Shown here: positions 33,893 to 43,822 of the stretch, piece by piece | How positions within the stretch are numbered: the first letter of the stretch is position 1 | Layout: each line of letters begins with the position of its first letter | Assembly (NCBI GenBank): GCA_043806135.1 | Contig: JAZDHG010000034.1 | Coordinates: forward strand, 6,771 to 70,770 | DNA from: JAGLQQ01 sp043806135 | GTDB taxonomy: Bacteria; Omnitrophota; Gorgyraeia; B26-G9 | Direction: 5' to 3' | DNA: 64,000 nucleotides | Notes under the pieces: generated by a model | What the model was told of the DNA's origin: nothing | What the model saw: the letters and a program-made list of their open reading frames with translations, nothing else | Database searches by the model: none | Program-made: the position numbers and the translations under genes

Positions 33893-35380
33893 TAACATTT
33901 TTCTAACAGTCCCTTTAAACATATTAATAACATAAGACGGATCCTGAACAAAACGCTTTATTACTTTTACGTAAAAAGCGTGGGGATCTCTGAAAACAAG
34001 CATCATAAGAAAAACAAGCTTTTCTCTGGAAACCATTTTTTCAAGCTCAGCCGGAGTAAATTCAGGTGTAGATATCACTCCTTTTTTAACACCCAGAGAA
34101 TTAATTTGAAAATCTTTTACCAAGTAATTACCGTTAACGCACACATCATATAACCGCGTACCCGGATAAGGAGTCGCGATATAGTAAAGGACATTACTGA
34201 CTTTTAAACCGCGGCCGAATTTAAATGTCTTCTTTATCTGCTCTTTAGTTTCCCCGGGAAACCCGATCACAAAGAAGGCGTCTGTTTCAAAACCGTATTT
34301 ATGCGCAAGTGTTATCAAATGCTCGGCTTTTTTCAGGTCTAAGGGCTTGTTTATTATTTTATGCAGAACATCCTGATCTCCTGATTCAATGGCAAGACAA
34401 AGCCGGTAGCAGCCGCTTTCCTTCATTTTAAGCAGCATTGCCTCATCCATAGCCCATAGAGCAACACCGTTTGGCGTAGTCCAGAGCATTTCCAAATTAA
34501 CTGAAATCATCAAATCGAAAATTTTCAGAGCCCGCTTTTTATCAAAGGTGAGGTTATCATCTTCAAACTGTATTTCCTTTACCCCATACTCTTGTTTTAA
34601 ATGCTTTATTTCTTGAATTACATTCTCAGGAGACCTTGCCCTGAATTTCTTACCCCAAATAGGATGAATCGCGCAAAAAATACACTCAGCCGGACAACCG
34701 CGTGATGTGATCATGGGTGTATTCGGAGAACGCCTGGTTGTTACGCCATGCGGCATATTGATTTTAAAATACTTTTCCATATTCAGTAAATGCCGGGCCG
34801 GAAACGGAAGTTCGTCCAAATTTTCAATAAATGTTGTTTTTTTGTTAATAATTATATCCTTGTTCTTTCGATAGCCAATGCCATCCACAAGGGAAAGATC
34901 CTTTCCCTCTTTTACGTGATCTAAAAGCTTAAGAACAGTATATTCACCTTCTCCCAACACCACATAATCAATATTTTCATCACCCAGCACCTGCTCTGCC
35001 TGAACACTCGGATGAGCTCCGCCCATTATGGTTATCATTGCCTTGTTTACCTGTTTAGCCAGCTGTGCGACCTTATGAGCATTATGCGCCTGCATGGAAA
35101 ACAAACAGGAAATTCCTACAACATCAGGATTATACTCTAAAATTGCCTTTTCTATTTCCTTAAATGATAAACCATAGCGAAAGCGGTCTTTTCCCTCAAG
35201 GATTTGCGTATGCCAACCCTCAACTACGGCATCCAGGATCTTCACCTCATAATTACCCTCTAAAACAGCGGCAATATAGCCAAGCCCTAAAGGCGGCTGT
35301 ATTTCTTTGGTGTAGCTTTTGGAAATAGTGCACGGGGGCTGGATTAATAGAATTTTTTTTATTTTTGTTTTTTGAATCAT
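33869..35380 (-). CDS. B12-binding radical SAM protein
   Basis: The 503-residue protein has an N-terminal B12-binding domain (LLIQPPCTISKSYTKEIQPP, GGAHPSVQAEQVL) and a radical SAM domain with CPAECIFC near residue 228. EDDNLTFDKKRALK and AIESGDQDVLHKI follow in the barrel. The final eight residues LRHPMTGR and the TAG stop come from the terminal hairpin of the GxxExxY unit, so its C-terminus has probably been changed by that insertion. It overlaps the next gene's methyltransferase by four bases. The chemistry is likely a methylation or rearrangement on a glycan or lipid. The substrate is unknown. Confidence 0.88.
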   Translation of the reverse strand: MIQKTKIKKILLIQPPCTISKSYTKEIQPPLGLGYIAAVLEGNYEVKILDAVVEGWHTQILEGKDRFRYGLSFKEIEKAILEYNPDVVGISCLFSMQAHNAHKVAQLAKQVNKAMITIMGGAHPSVQAEQVLGDENIDYVVLGEGEYTVLKLLDHVKEGKDLSLVDGIGYRKNKDIIINKKTTFIENLDELPFPARHLLNMEKYFKINMPHGVTTRRSPNTPMITSRGCPAECIFCAIHPIWGKKFRARSPENVIQEIKHLKQEYGVKEIQFEDDNLTFDKKRALKIFDLMISVNLEMLWTTPNGVALWAMDEAMLLKMKESGCYRLCLAIESGDQDVLHKIINKPLDLKKAEHLITLAHKYGFETDAFFVIGFPGETKEQIKKTFKFGRGLKVSNVLYYIATPYPGTRLYDVCVNGNYLVKDFQINSLGVKKGVISTPEFTPAELEKMVSREKLVFLMMLVFRDPHAFYVKVIKRFVQDPSYVINMFKGTVRKMLRHPMTGR

Positions 35381-36144
35381 AAATACTGGTTCCCTTTTGA
35401 AGCCGGCTCAAGTAAAACCATCAGTGAGCAATTACCCAAGAATCTTGCTGTAAATTGCGGGAAGAATTTAAAGAATACTTTCCTCAAAGGCTGGGCTATT
35501 AACCTTCTGGGCAAACTTTTTAGTTTATAATCCGCGCTGACATCAGAACACGTTAGAATCATGTTCTTTATATTAAAACCGCAATCATTAAACAGATCAA
35601 GTGCGCTATTTTTATTATAAAAATTCAAGTGTCCAACTGTATCGGTAAAATGTTTTTTTAGCCCCCTGATATTTACCTCAAAATTATCCTCAAGCGGTAA
35701 ATGGCAGATCGCATAATCACAAACTTCCCTGATCTTTTGCAAAAAAGCCGCCGGATCTTCCATGTGCTCAAGGATATCGATCAAAAGAGCCACAGAAATC
35801 CGGTTCTTGTTTTCCTTATAATTTTTTGCATCAAAATAAGTACAACGAAAATCAGCTTGAGGAAAATTATCCTTAGCCCTGCCGATAATCTCTGAAGAGA
35901 TATCATAACCAATAGGATTTACTGCGATATTTTTAATTTTCAAATATTCGAATACGCGTTTGAGTATTTCAGCCGTGCCGCAGCCGATATCTATAAGGTC
36001 GACCTCTGGTTTTAGTTTTTTCAGAAAATCATCGTTCATCAGGATAATAATCTTCTGGGCCTTCCACTTTGCGTCCTCTTTATGCCAGGAGGGATTTTTC
36101 AGGCTATAATCCCCGCTGTTATACATACTCTTATCTTTGCTCAT
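35377..36144 (-). CDS. SAM-dependent methyltransferase
   Basis: The 255-residue class I methyltransferase has motif I LIDIGCGTAEILKR (about residues 44-57). The acidic residue of motif II is in GYDISSEII, and ALLIDILEHMEDPAAFL is the region around motif IV. The C-terminus is long and hydrophobic-basic. It overlaps both neighbours (ATGA type), the radical SAM gene and the glycosyltransferase, so they form one transcription unit. The substrate is unknown. Confidence 0.82.
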   Translation of the reverse strand: MSKDKSMYNSGDYSLKNPSWHKEDAKWKAQKIIILMNDDFLKKLKPEVDLIDIGCGTAEILKRVFEYLKIKNIAVNPIGYDISSEIIGRAKDNFPQADFRCTYFDAKNYKENKNRISVALLIDILEHMEDPAAFLQKIREVCDYAICHLPLEDNFEVNIRGLKKHFTDTVGHLNFYNKNSALDLFNDCGFNIKNMILTCSDVSADYKLKSLPRRLIAQPLRKVFFKFFPQFTARFLGNCSLMVLLEPASKGNQYL

Positions 36145-37286
36145 AACACACCTTCAATAATACTTTTTATCTTAATAAGGTAATCCTTATGGTTAAACCG
36201 TTCTTTTATCTTCTTCTGGGCATTACCCGCAAGCTTCATCCGCTCATTGTTGTTTTCCATCAACTGCAGCATTTTTTCCGAAAGCTCATGATAATCACAG
36301 GCACTATAAAGCAATCCATCAACGCCTTGCTTTATTATTTCCGCCGGACCGCCGAAATTCGTAGCAATGACCGCAGGGCCTGAGGCCATGGCCTGAAGTA
36401 AAGATGTCGGACATGGATCAGGTTTTTTAGAAGCAATAACAAAGATATCGGTTTCACGCATTATATCCGGGACATCATTTCTGTAGCCGGTGAATATAAC
36501 ATTTTTTTCAAGGCCCAATTCCTGCACCATATCCATCAGATACTGTTTATAGCTCTGTCCCTTTCCTTCATAAAGCACATCACCGACTATAAGAAGTTTT
36601 ACATTAGGAACGCTCTCCACAACTATTTGCGCCGCTCTGATAAAGTCATCTGCACATTTCCACTCGACAAGCAAACCAACCATGGAAATAACGATATTAT
36701 CTGATATACCGAAACTTTTTCTTATAGGACCTAACCTGTTGCCGGGATGATAGACTTGCTCATCAATACAATTATACAAGATTTTAGTTTTCGTCCATAG
36801 AGCAGCCAGGGGAAGCCTTGCCGCCTCAGATACGACTATTACTTTTTTTACTATTGGGTTGCGTCCGAAATAATCACACAGTCTCCTGGATATACCCTTA
36901 TCAAAAATGCTGTGCACATGCCAGATAAGAGGTATTTTTTTTATTGACGCGGCAATAGTAGCAAAAACAAAGGTACGCGCGGCATTGGCATAGATCAGGT
37001 CAGGTTTTTCTTTGCTCATGATTGAACATAGCCTTAAGGTAAGCCAAGGAAGTCGTATCATATAGCCTAAGACATCCCCAAGAGTCTTTTTACCAAGAGA
37101 ATAATATCCGAGCGGCAATTTCCGGTAAGTGATATTGCGGCTATCAAGCTCTTTTGTCAATTCGCCTTTTCCCGGGACAACTACACAGAAATCATAATCA
37201 TTTTTTAAACCGTCAATCAATGAAAGCAATACTTTCTGTCCACCGGAAACTTTGGCGTATTGTTCTAAGAATAGAATTTTTCTCAT
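36141..37286 (-). CDS. Glycosyltransferase family 4
   Basis: The 381-residue GT-B enzyme would add a sugar from a nucleotide donor. The N-terminal acceptor domain starts ILFLEQYAKVSGGQKVLLSL, with the Gly-rich loop. The C-terminal donor domain has MVGLLVEWKCADDFIRAA, NVIFTGYRND and the E-x7-E region (PTSLLQAMASGPAVIATNFGG). It lies in an unbroken run with the overlapping methyltransferase and a second GT4 gene five bases away. The sugar specificity cannot be read. Confidence 0.87.
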   Translation of the reverse strand: MRKILFLEQYAKVSGGQKVLLSLIDGLKNDYDFCVVVPGKGELTKELDSRNITYRKLPLGYYSLGKKTLGDVLGYMIRLPWLTLRLCSIMSKEKPDLIYANAARTFVFATIAASIKKIPLIWHVHSIFDKGISRRLCDYFGRNPIVKKVIVVSEAARLPLAALWTKTKILYNCIDEQVYHPGNRLGPIRKSFGISDNIVISMVGLLVEWKCADDFIRAAQIVVESVPNVKLLIVGDVLYEGKGQSYKQYLMDMVQELGLEKNVIFTGYRNDVPDIMRETDIFVIASKKPDPCPTSLLQAMASGPAVIATNFGGPAEIIKQGVDGLLYSACDYHELSEKMLQLMENNNERMKLAGNAQKKIKERFNHKDYLIKIKSIIEGVL

Positions 37287-37290
37287 TTTT

Positions 37291-38484
37291 TTATATATTT
37301 CTAATATCTTTATTGGCTTTCTGTAAACTGTGCTTTAATAACCATTCTTTATCCGATGCTGTACCTGAGAGCCAGTGAGTAATAATATCAATAAAACTAT
37401 TAGGAACTATCAACTTTTTTAAGGCTGAATCAGCTCCTTTAGACAATTCGTTATACAAACCTGCATTATTCATCAATAAATTCAATGCTTGCGCAAGTGA
37501 TTTTGCATTCCCGGCCTTAAAAAACACGCCATTTTTAATTGCCGTTTTAAACATCGGATGGTCAGATAACACAAGAGGCGTTTTTACAATATAAGATTCA
37601 TATATTGTACATGGCATTCCCTCACTAGCATTAATCCTGCTAGGGACAATCACTACATCCGAATCTCTCATGCAGCTAATCACCTTATCGTGTGGAACAT
37701 TCCCTAAAAAAGTTATTATTTCTGAAATATTCAATACTGCGGCCTGGTTTTTAAAATAAGCAATATCGCCGTAGCCTGCAATAACCGCATTAGAATCAAT
37801 GCCTTTTTCTTTTAGCAAAGCCACCGCTTTAATGATATCTCCTACTCCTTTTTCTTTAAGTACTCTTCCAGCATAAAAAAAATTCCAGATTTTACGATCT
37901 TTATTTAAAACCTTAGCTTCGAATTTATAGGAATTTAAATCCCAAGCATGATCCCAGGGAATAATTTTATGCCTATAAACTCCAAAACGTTGTAATAAAA
38001 GAGAAGCAGGATAGTTATGATTAGAAACAACTTCAACATACGGGCTATTTAAAAGCAAAGCGAACAGTTTGCACCATATCAGACCACGTAAACCTGTACC
38101 TGAGAAACTGTCTGCGATCATCACAAAAGTGCTCGTCTTGGCCCGGACACAACATTTTATTAATTCCCGAAGCGGGACTTGAACAACAGTATAAGTTGGA
38201 GAAAACAGATTGATAAATTCACTCATTTTTCGTTTGGATGCATTTTTATCCATTTTGAGAAACGGCAGGCCTACAGCCATAACTCCATTAGGCATCATTT
38301 GATCATACACCTCTGCCGCACCTAAGGAAACAACGCACACATCGCAAATCCCATATTTATTTATGAGGCCGGAAGGCAAATCAATGAATTGTTTCTGGGA
38401 AATATATGTATCAGGCTGGCCTTTTTCAAGTGAAAAATAAACATCACGATAATCCGGAGCTTGAAAAAAAAGCAATTTTTTCAT
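37291..38484 (-). CDS. Glycosyltransferase family 4
   Basis: The 397-residue GT-B enzyme has a less typical N-terminal domain. The donor domain is typical: FFYAGRVLKEKGVGDIIKAV, ITFLGNVPHDKVISCM, and EGMPCTIYESYIVKTPLVLS (E-x7-E). The N-terminal part begins KLLFFQAPDYRDVYFSLE and keeps few family features, which may reflect acceptor specificity. It is five bases from the previous GT4 gene and 22 from the Wzy-like gene. Confidence 0.85.
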   Translation of the reverse strand: MKKLLFFQAPDYRDVYFSLEKGQPDTYISQKQFIDLPSGLINKYGICDVCVVSLGAAEVYDQMMPNGVMAVGLPFLKMDKNASKRKMSEFINLFSPTYTVVQVPLRELIKCCVRAKTSTFVMIADSFSGTGLRGLIWCKLFALLLNSPYVEVVSNHNYPASLLLQRFGVYRHKIIPWDHAWDLNSYKFEAKVLNKDRKIWNFFYAGRVLKEKGVGDIIKAVALLKEKGIDSNAVIAGYGDIAYFKNQAAVLNISEIITFLGNVPHDKVISCMRDSDVVIVPSRINASEGMPCTIYESYIVKTPLVLSDHPMFKTAIKNGVFFKAGNAKSLAQALNLLMNNAGLYNELSKGADSALKKLIVPNSFIDIITHWLSGTASDKEWLLKHSLQKANKDIRNI

Positions 38485-38505
38485 AGTAAACCCGCAATTA
38501 TTTTT

Positions 38506-39999
38506 TTAAATAAGCTTTTGATCTGTTTGATTTTCGCCTGCAATATTATCACGCGATGTTTTTCCATTAATAATCTCTTGTTTTGAAAAATCATATAAAG
38601 CAAATATTATGCCGACATTAATCCAAAACTGCACTGAATATATAGTCGCCCCCCCGAAAGAAAAAAGAATAAAATTCACAATGCTTGCCCATAATCCAAG
38701 CATCAGTTTTCCTGTTATTGAAGAGTTATTGTTCTTATAATAAACAGCGGTCCGTATTGTCAAAAACAGCAAAAACAGCAAAAATAATGCCGTTCCGGTC
38801 AACCCACGTTCTGAGAGTAAAGATAGGTATTCGTTATGTACAGCCAAACCGCTCTTCCATGGAAAAACCTGGTCGTATGGTCTATATTTAGAATACATAT
38901 CCGTAGACATAAACGGGCCTACCCCGAAAAAAGGATGGTCCAAAAACATTCTGATATTAGCTACCCAGGCATCTCTGCGCCATCCGGCAATTAACAGCGG
39001 GTTTTTTGATATAACTCCCAAGTAAGGAATTCTAAAAATTGTTGCTGCTAAATAAGGGCTCTTTTGATATATGTATTCCATACTCAGGAAAGTGCCGACA
39101 GAAAGCACTACTAATACAATTAATAGCATAACCGCAAGGGTTCTCTTGCCTCTTATCCATAATAAGAAAAGAAAGGTCAAACTAATAGAAATAAAACCCA
39201 ATCTGGAATAACTGCAAAATAGGCCTAACAACTGTAAAATAAAGCAGACAGTCAAAAACTTTTTTTCCGGAAAACATTTTGATATTTTGCAAACATATGT
39301 AATCGGTAAAATCATTATGACATATAAAGCAAAATAATTTGGATTTTGCCATCCTACTCCGCTGCGGTATATGGTCAAAGCTCCTAAACGAACCAGTGGA
39401 ACAGGATCCATTAATTGTAAAGACGGCAAAAATGTTTGGAATAAAGCAAAAATACTGGCACCTGCCGCAACAGCAATCATCGCTTTAACTATTAAATAAA
39501 TTTTTTCTTTATCTTTGAGAATTTTAGAAATCATAAAAGACATTAAAATTAAGTATAATAAAACAACTGTTCTGTATGTGCTTAAAAAAGGATTGTAGGA
39601 TAATACTGTAGACATAAAAGTAAATGCACAAAAAAACAATAAAATTATATATTCAGCATGAAAGTGCGATAAGTTTTTTATTTCCATCTTGTTCCTGCTT
39701 ATTTGGACAGAGCCCCAGATAAGAAACGGTATAAAAAATAATTCTGTTATCCTTAAAAAGAAATCTCCGAACATTATCCTAAAATCATGCAATGGTATCC
39801 CCATAATAAATAGAATTACCCAATCATAAACAGTAATCCGTCCTTTTTTCAACAGTAGCAATAATATAAATAGAAGTAACACACCAATAAGTAAAATTAG
39901 CTTAGACGAGAAATGCATAAATAAATAGGGTAATACTGCTCCGATCATAAAGCATACCAATAAGATTATTAGGATTTTACTAAATGACATGTCTTTCAT
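38506..39999 (-). CDS. O-antigen polymerase/ligase-like (Wzy/WaaL)
   Basis: The 497-residue membrane protein has about 11-12 helices and a large periplasmic loop. The Wzy_C pattern is visible near that loop: LLIAGWRRDAWVANIRMFLDHPFFGVGPFMSTDMY, in which an Arg and the FGVGP turn are typical, and later LAVHNEYLSLLSERGLTG with the His-Asn-Glu-Tyr motif. It would polymerise lipid-linked repeat units or ligate them to an acceptor. With the Wzx-like flippase and the Wzz-like protein it completes a Wzy-dependent pathway. Confidence 0.85.
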   Translation of the reverse strand: MKDMSFSKILIILLVCFMIGAVLPYLFMHFSSKLILLIGVLLLFILLLLLKKGRITVYDWVILFIMGIPLHDFRIMFGDFFLRITELFFIPFLIWGSVQISRNKMEIKNLSHFHAEYIILLFFCAFTFMSTVLSYNPFLSTYRTVVLLYLILMSFMISKILKDKEKIYLIVKAMIAVAAGASIFALFQTFLPSLQLMDPVPLVRLGALTIYRSGVGWQNPNYFALYVIMILPITYVCKISKCFPEKKFLTVCFILQLLGLFCSYSRLGFISISLTFLFLLWIRGKRTLAVMLLIVLVVLSVGTFLSMEYIYQKSPYLAATIFRIPYLGVISKNPLLIAGWRRDAWVANIRMFLDHPFFGVGPFMSTDMYSKYRPYDQVFPWKSGLAVHNEYLSLLSERGLTGTALFLLFLLFLTIRTAVYYKNNNSSITGKLMLGLWASIVNFILFSFGGATIYSVQFWINVGIIFALYDFSKQEIINGKTSRDNIAGENQTDQKLI

Positions 40000-40021
40000 A
40001 ATATTTTCTCAAAATTTTTTC

Positions 40022-41191
40022 CTAAAGTTTATATTTTATTATCTCACAAATTGATTTAAAACGCTCTTCCCATGTATTGTCTTTGGCAAACGCGATCCTT
40101 TGCTGTTTTTTCTCTTGCGAATCATTATTAAGAGCATTTTCAATCCCTAACACAAAATCCTCCTTATTCTCAGCAATTGTAAAATACTCTTTATAGGGCT
40201 TTAATTCCGGCAAAGCGGTTGAAACAACCGGTTTGCCTGTAGCCAGGCACTCAAAAACCTTAGCCGGCAGCACAGATTCCGTAAACTCATTTAACTGATA
40301 AGGAAGGATCAGTACATCACAAAGAGCCAGATATCTCGGTAATTCGCTGTAAGCAATAAAGCCCAGCCATTTAATATTTTCCAATTGCAGTAAACTTGAC
40401 GGGATTTTCATATCGACAACAGGCCCGATATTAACTATGGACCATTGCGGTTTTTTGCCGGCAATAAATTCTAATAATTCCAAGTTAATACGGATTTTTT
40501 CTTTTCCCATGCAGCCAAAAAAACATATCCGCGGCTTTTTGATATCCTGCATTGGCTCTTTACCCGATGCCCCGGGCTTATTGAAATGGTCAAAATCAAC
40601 ACCTGGGGGTATTTGGTAAACGTTTGCATTAAATTTCTTTTTAAGGTTATAAAAATATCTGGCATCTGTAATAACAACATCAGCCATGGTAAGTATTGCA
40701 TGCTCGCTTGCAGCTATATCCCATGGTGCCTCAGGATGTCTCAAGGCATCATAAACACAGTCATATATTAAAGTTTGCGGGGACAGCTTTTTTATTAGAT
40801 TCACTGCGGTAGAAGTAGCTAAATATGTCCAGACAACAGGCTTATTATCACATAAATTTAGCAGCTTTTTTGCCAATAATTTTAGGATAACATGTTTATT
40901 TATAAAATTAAACAGCCTGTTCTGGGGAGGCAAAACAAGAGGTGTGATAATCTGCAGATTTGATATTTCCTGTCCTTTGTCAAAAGCGGCATTTGATAGT
41001 TTTAGAGCTCTTAGTACACGTTTTGCAATATTAGCAATATCCGTCAATTTCTGACGTGAAAACCCCAGATGCTCCACAAAAATAACCTGGTTTGGGCCTG
41101 CAGCAAATTTTTCCATTAATATCTGGTGTCTTTGCTTGGCATAATGCCAGTCAATAGTAGATAAGCAAATTATAGTTTTCCCCTGGATCAT
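40022..41191 (-). CDS. Glycosyltransferase family 4-like
   Basis: The 389-residue GT-B enzyme begins IICLSTIDWHYAKQRHQ, the N-terminal pattern of transferases that include the capsular GumK/TuaH type. The C-terminal domain has ICFFGCMGKEKIRINLELLEFI, ALCDVLILPYQLNEFTESVLPAKVFECLATGKPVVST, with the acidic E-x7-E region. It overlaps the GT2 gene by four bases. Confidence 0.85.
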   Translation of the reverse strand: MIQGKTIICLSTIDWHYAKQRHQILMEKFAAGPNQVIFVEHLGFSRQKLTDIANIAKRVLRALKLSNAAFDKGQEISNLQIITPLVLPPQNRLFNFINKHVILKLLAKKLLNLCDNKPVVWTYLATSTAVNLIKKLSPQTLIYDCVYDALRHPEAPWDIAASEHAILTMADVVITDARYFYNLKKKFNANVYQIPPGVDFDHFNKPGASGKEPMQDIKKPRICFFGCMGKEKIRINLELLEFIAGKKPQWSIVNIGPVVDMKIPSSLLQLENIKWLGFIAYSELPRYLALCDVLILPYQLNEFTESVLPAKVFECLATGKPVVSTALPELKPYKEYFTIAENKEDFVLGIENALNNDSQEKKQQRIAFAKDNTWEERFKSICEIIKYKL

Positions 41192-42201
41192 ATTTTTTCT
41201 TTTCCTTTTTTAATAACAATAACTTCCTGCGGGTATTCGCTTATTTTTGGAGTATGGTCAAACAAACCCTGTAATATATGCGTATTTATTAAAATACACT
41301 TATACATGCTGTTTGTACCTTCCTTGACCCCTCTTTTAATATAGCAGGAAAACAGCCAGATTAAAACGATAATTCCTGACCAGAGCAATAGCAATGAGTT
41401 ATCCGTGTTTCTTGCCAGGGCAAAGATCGCGCAGCAAAAAACAGTAATCAAAGCAATAAATACATAAAACAATTTAAAACGGGTAAAATAAGCAAAAGAA
41501 AAATTTCCCTGAACAAGTGTAAGCCTGAACATCTGCCCAATGCCTCTATACATACCCGCATTTAATCTGCGTCTAAAGTTATCAATATTTAAGGACGTAT
41601 AGTGCTTTATCATCGGATATGGCAAAGAAAAAAGCTTAAATCCCGCCTTTAATAACCTGATGCAAATCTCTTGTTCTTCCTCCGCTTTTAAAAATGGATT
41701 AAAGTAACCGCCGCTGGCCAGCAAGGCTTGCCTTTTAAACATGGCTGCTCCGGCCAATAAGAAAACCTGCGCAAATCTATTACCTCTCTTGTACATATCC
41801 TCCCGCACTGAGCCGTCATCATAATATTCAGCCCCCATACCGGCGACTCCCGCTGTCTGCTCATTAGCATCAAGGAATTCAATCGCTTTTTCCAAAAATC
41901 CAGGTATTAGTTCCATGTCGGCATCAATAACAAAAATGTATTTGCCGGTCGTGTTTAAACAGCCAAGATAACGCGCAGATGCCGGAGATGAAAACCAGTT
42001 GTCCCTTAATTGAATTATATCCACCGGAAACTGCTTTGCTTTTTCTATACTTCTATCCGTAGAGCGTGAATCAACCAGCAGGATCTCAAAACTGCTTATA
42101 TTTTTAACTTCAGACAGAACAGATCTAAGGCATCTTTCAATGTTCTTTTCCTCATTTTTACAAGGGATAATAACTGATAGTAAAATTTCTGATTTACTCA
42201 T
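41188..42201 (-). CDS. Glycosyltransferase family 2 with C-terminal membrane part
   Basis: The 337-residue protein starts with a GT-A domain: LLSVIIPCKNEEKNIERCLRS, SFEILLVDSRSTDRSIE, and IFVIDADMELIPGF (DxD). Three hydrophobic segments follow near residues 230-300. The domain EAEEEQEICIRLLKAGFKL marks the acceptor side. It is four bases after the radical SAM gene and overlaps the next GT gene. The sugar is unknown. Confidence 0.85.
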   Translation of the reverse strand: MSKSEILLSVIIPCKNEEKNIERCLRSVLSEVKNISSFEILLVDSRSTDRSIEKAKQFPVDIIQLRDNWFSSPASARYLGCLNTTGKYIFVIDADMELIPGFLEKAIEFLDANEQTAGVAGMGAEYYDDGSVREDMYKRGNRFAQVFLLAGAAMFKRQALLASGGYFNPFLKAEEEQEICIRLLKAGFKLFSLPYPMIKHYTSLNIDNFRRRLNAGMYRGIGQMFRLTLVQGNFSFAYFTRFKLFYVFIALITVFCCAIFALARNTDNSLLLLWSGIIVLIWLFSCYIKRGVKEGTNSMYKCILINTHILQGLFDHTPKISEYPQEVIVIKKGKEKI

Positions 42202-42204
42202 AAC

Positions 42205-43722
42205 TCACCTTTTCTTAACACTTAAATGAAACGATGATATCTTTCTTTGTTCTCCGATCCTCTTGATAGAGTTTATAGCCGTCGCGAGAACTTTGTTCTC
42301 ACGAACAAAAGCAAATAAGGCATTTAATATGCCAAAAAATATACGTGCTATTATTTTTGATGATAAGAAAATATCGGTTATTTTCTCGGCATATTTTTTA
42401 AGCCATTTAGGCAGTTTATATACCAATTGATACAAATTCATTAGCGGTCCAAAAAAGTTTCGCACGAAAATAATCCTGGCCATGGTTGGTTTATCAAAAT
42501 TCAATGCGCTTCCCTCCACATAGTCAGTAATAATACGGTCCGTCAACAATTCTTTCTCGATGCATAGTTTATGCAGAGCCGTTTTTGGAAACGGATATAA
42601 AATAGAAGTATAAGTAAAATCAGCATTTAAACGGGCATTGAGCTTTACCGTATCAAGGATCTCTTTTGCTCCCTCTCCGGGCAATCCTACCATATTAAAA
42701 GTGGCGAATTCAATCCCGTATTTCTTGCACAATCTGGCAGCTTCAAGCAGGACATCATCAGACATATTTCTCTGCAAGACTCCGTTTCTTAAGCCTTCAT
42801 TGCCGCTTTCAAGGCCAATAATAACCCTTCGGCATCCTGACTCATGCATCATAGCGGTAATTTCTTCATTTGCCAGGTAATTAGCCCGCATATTACAGCG
42901 AAAAGGCAAATTTATATGTTTCTTATACTTTTGCGTAAATTCTCTGAACCAGTCTTTTTTCAGGGCCAGGATATCATCATAAAAACCAATAAATTTTGTC
43001 TGCGGATATATCTTTATTACAAATTGAATCTCCTCTATCACATTATCGACACTCCGAAAACGTACCCAAGGCTGATTTTCTGCCATGCTCTCTCTTAAAC
43101 TTTGATTACAGCAATAAGGGCAATTATAAGGGCAGCCGCGTGAAGCCATAACAAAGAACATCTGCTCCCGGCCTTCCATAAGATTTTTATAATTGAATAT
43201 AGTTCTATCCGCAAAGGGAATACTATCAAGATCATTTATAAGCGGCCGGACGGCAGTTTTTATTATTTGCCCGTTAACCTTGCTCCAAATACCGTTAATG
43301 CCGGATGTTTCCTTTCCTTGTTTAAGAGTATGGCAAAGTTCTTTTATAGCTGCCTCTCCCTCTCCAATACATACATAATCTACTGTCTCAACCGCTAAGA
43401 CCTGCTCAGGATTTAAAATCGCGTGTACTCCGCCCACAAGAACCGGTTTATTCATGTCGTATTTTTTTGTCCATCCTGTCCACTCTCTGACAAAATTAAA
43501 CATGGGCGTTGTACTTGAAAAAGCATACAGGTCTGCCTTCTCCTTTTCAAGATAAAAAGTAAATTCCTCTTTTGAAACCGGCTGTGTAATATGTATCAAG
43601 GAGGTTTCAAATCCCTCTTTTTTGAGCATACTTGAAAGCAAACCTATTCCAATATTGAATATCCCTCCGTAATTAGCACTGCCGATAACATCAGGATATA
43701 TAAATGTGATTTTCATGATCAT
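42205..43722 (-). CDS. B12-binding radical SAM protein
   Basis: The 505-residue protein has an N-terminal B12-binding domain (ITFIYPDVIGSANYGGIFN, VGGVHAILNPEQV) and a radical SAM domain with CPYNCPYCC near residue 197. The barrel holds GFYDDILALKKDWF and VIIGLESGNEGLRNG. A C-terminal helical tail of about 100 residues is specific to this protein. The start may be either ATG at 43722 or 43716. It is the third of five such enzymes here. Confidence 0.88.
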   Translation of the reverse strand: MIMKITFIYPDVIGSANYGGIFNIGIGLLSSMLKKEGFETSLIHITQPVSKEEFTFYLEKEKADLYAFSSTTPMFNFVREWTGWTKKYDMNKPVLVGGVHAILNPEQVLAVETVDYVCIGEGEAAIKELCHTLKQGKETSGINGIWSKVNGQIIKTAVRPLINDLDSIPFADRTIFNYKNLMEGREQMFFVMASRGCPYNCPYCCNQSLRESMAENQPWVRFRSVDNVIEEIQFVIKIYPQTKFIGFYDDILALKKDWFREFTQKYKKHINLPFRCNMRANYLANEEITAMMHESGCRRVIIGLESGNEGLRNGVLQRNMSDDVLLEAARLCKKYGIEFATFNMVGLPGEGAKEILDTVKLNARLNADFTYTSILYPFPKTALHKLCIEKELLTDRIITDYVEGSALNFDKPTMARIIFVRNFFGPLMNLYQLVYKLPKWLKKYAEKITDIFLSSKIIARIFFGILNALFAFVRENKVLATAINSIKRIGEQRKISSFHLSVKKR

Positions 43723-43822
43723 CAGTTCTTCTAGTTAAAGATCAAATTACATTACTTACTCAGTTATTCATAATGTTTTTACTATTTTAAACAAACAATA
43801 ATCTTTTTTCTATTAGTATCTT